64,000 bases of DNA from CAVQBP01 sp963740945 (GTDB taxonomy: Bacteria; Bacteroidota; Ignavibacteria; Ignavibacteriales; Ignavibacteriaceae). Position 1 is the stretch's first letter. Each line of letters begins with the position of its first letter. Shown here piece by piece: positions 63,844 to 64,000 of this stretch. The stretch lies in NCBI GenBank assembly GCA_963740945.1, contig CAVUGE010000008.1:1-64000 (forward strand), read 5' to 3'. Both the position numbers and the translations under genes were made by a program. A model generated the notes under the pieces. That model saw only the letters and a list, made by a program, of their open reading frames with translations. It did not search any database and had not been told where the DNA came from.

Positions 63844-64000
63844 ATGGAAGAGTCAACGTTCAAAAACAAAGACGGGCTAAATATATTCACCCTATCATGG
63901 CATCCTAAAGAAAAATCGAGAGGGGTTGTTGTTATAGTTCCCGGATTTAATGCGCACAGTAGATGAGGCCATTTATTTATCTTTTGGACTCTAAAAGTAT
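63844..64000 (+). pseudogene. Start of an alpha/beta-hydrolase (monoacylglycerol-lipase-like), interrupted by an early stop
   Basis: ATG 63844 with AGGAGA upstream. The product begins MEESTFKNKDGLNIFTLSWH and continues VVVIVPGFNAHSR, the oxyanion-hole region of lysophospholipase-like hydrolases. A TGA at 63964-63966 stops the frame after 40 residues, where relatives have a Gly-Tyr-Tyr. The frame beyond does not clearly resemble the family. It could be a true pseudogene or a local sequencing error; the window ends too soon to decide. Confidence 0.6.

Noticed and set aside
1..64000. CRISPR arrays, tRNA, rRNA, prophage genes or dsrEFH in the window
   Set aside because: I looked for regularly spaced repeats, tRNA-like CCA/T-loop patterns, phage structural or integrase genes and DsrEFH-type proteins, and found none that I could support.

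Overview
The window is low-GC bacterial DNA, densely coded, with AAGGAG-type ribosome binding sites before several genes. It most resembles an Ignavibacteria-like member of the Chlorobi/Bacteroidota group. The best lineage clue is a type IX secretion C-terminal domain with the NYPNPFNP motif near 60,600. The lineage is inferred from protein character only, because no rRNA marker is present.

The core is a plus-strand island (8,197-40,770) that encodes essentially a whole dissimilatory sulfate-reduction pathway. First comes a paralogous electron-transfer complex of DsrK/HmcF-, NarI-, HmcB- and HmcC-like subunits; the HmcC-like one is fused to a six-haem cytochrome (8,197-13,091). A degenerate transposase-like zinc-ribbon protein and two small ORFs follow. 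Then come dsrA, dsrB, dsrD, dsrN (one-base frameshift), a helical protein, a DsrL-type oxidoreductase, dsrC, an RsbRD-like gene, dsrM, dsrK, dsrJ, dsrO and dsrP. A CoA-disulfide/persulfide reductase-rhodanese and a cytidylate-kinase-like gene separate these from qmoA, qmoB, sat, aprB and aprA. A zinc-ribbon gene, a YkgJ-type gene and a displaced qmoC close the island. In outline, Sat activates sulfate to APS, AprBA reduces APS to sulfite with electrons from QmoABC, and DsrAB with DsrC and DsrD reduces sulfite. DsrC trisulfide is returned through DsrMKJOP. dsrD, qmo and the absence of dsrEFH favour the reductive direction.

A minus-strand block (40,907-51,550) looks like a support operon. It carries precorrin-2 dehydrogenase and SUMT for sirohaem, a two-TM 4HB-type sensor, three tandem TauE/SafE (TSUP) transporters, a small membrane protein, a haem-binding sensor whose kinase core has lost its histidine, a receiver protein and a PEP-synthase-like protein without the usual C-terminal barrel. 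A metallophosphoesterase gene lies beyond it.

The flanks are ordinary or decaying. On the left are an M13 peptidase (cut by the window edge), an SDR, a heavily disrupted DUF3857/transglutaminase locus and a TrpB2. On the right are an ECF sigma/anti-sigma pair, a frameshifted secreted protein, a DUF3472 protein, a second cytidylate-kinase-like protein, a methyltransferase, a low-affinity iron permease-like protein, a tiny membrane protein, a broken esterase-T9SS fusion, a pirin, an MFS exporter and the start of an interrupted alpha/beta hydrolase. Intergenic spaces hold hairpin/MITE-like elements, short dispersed repeats and a tandem repeat. No tRNA, rRNA or CRISPR array was seen.
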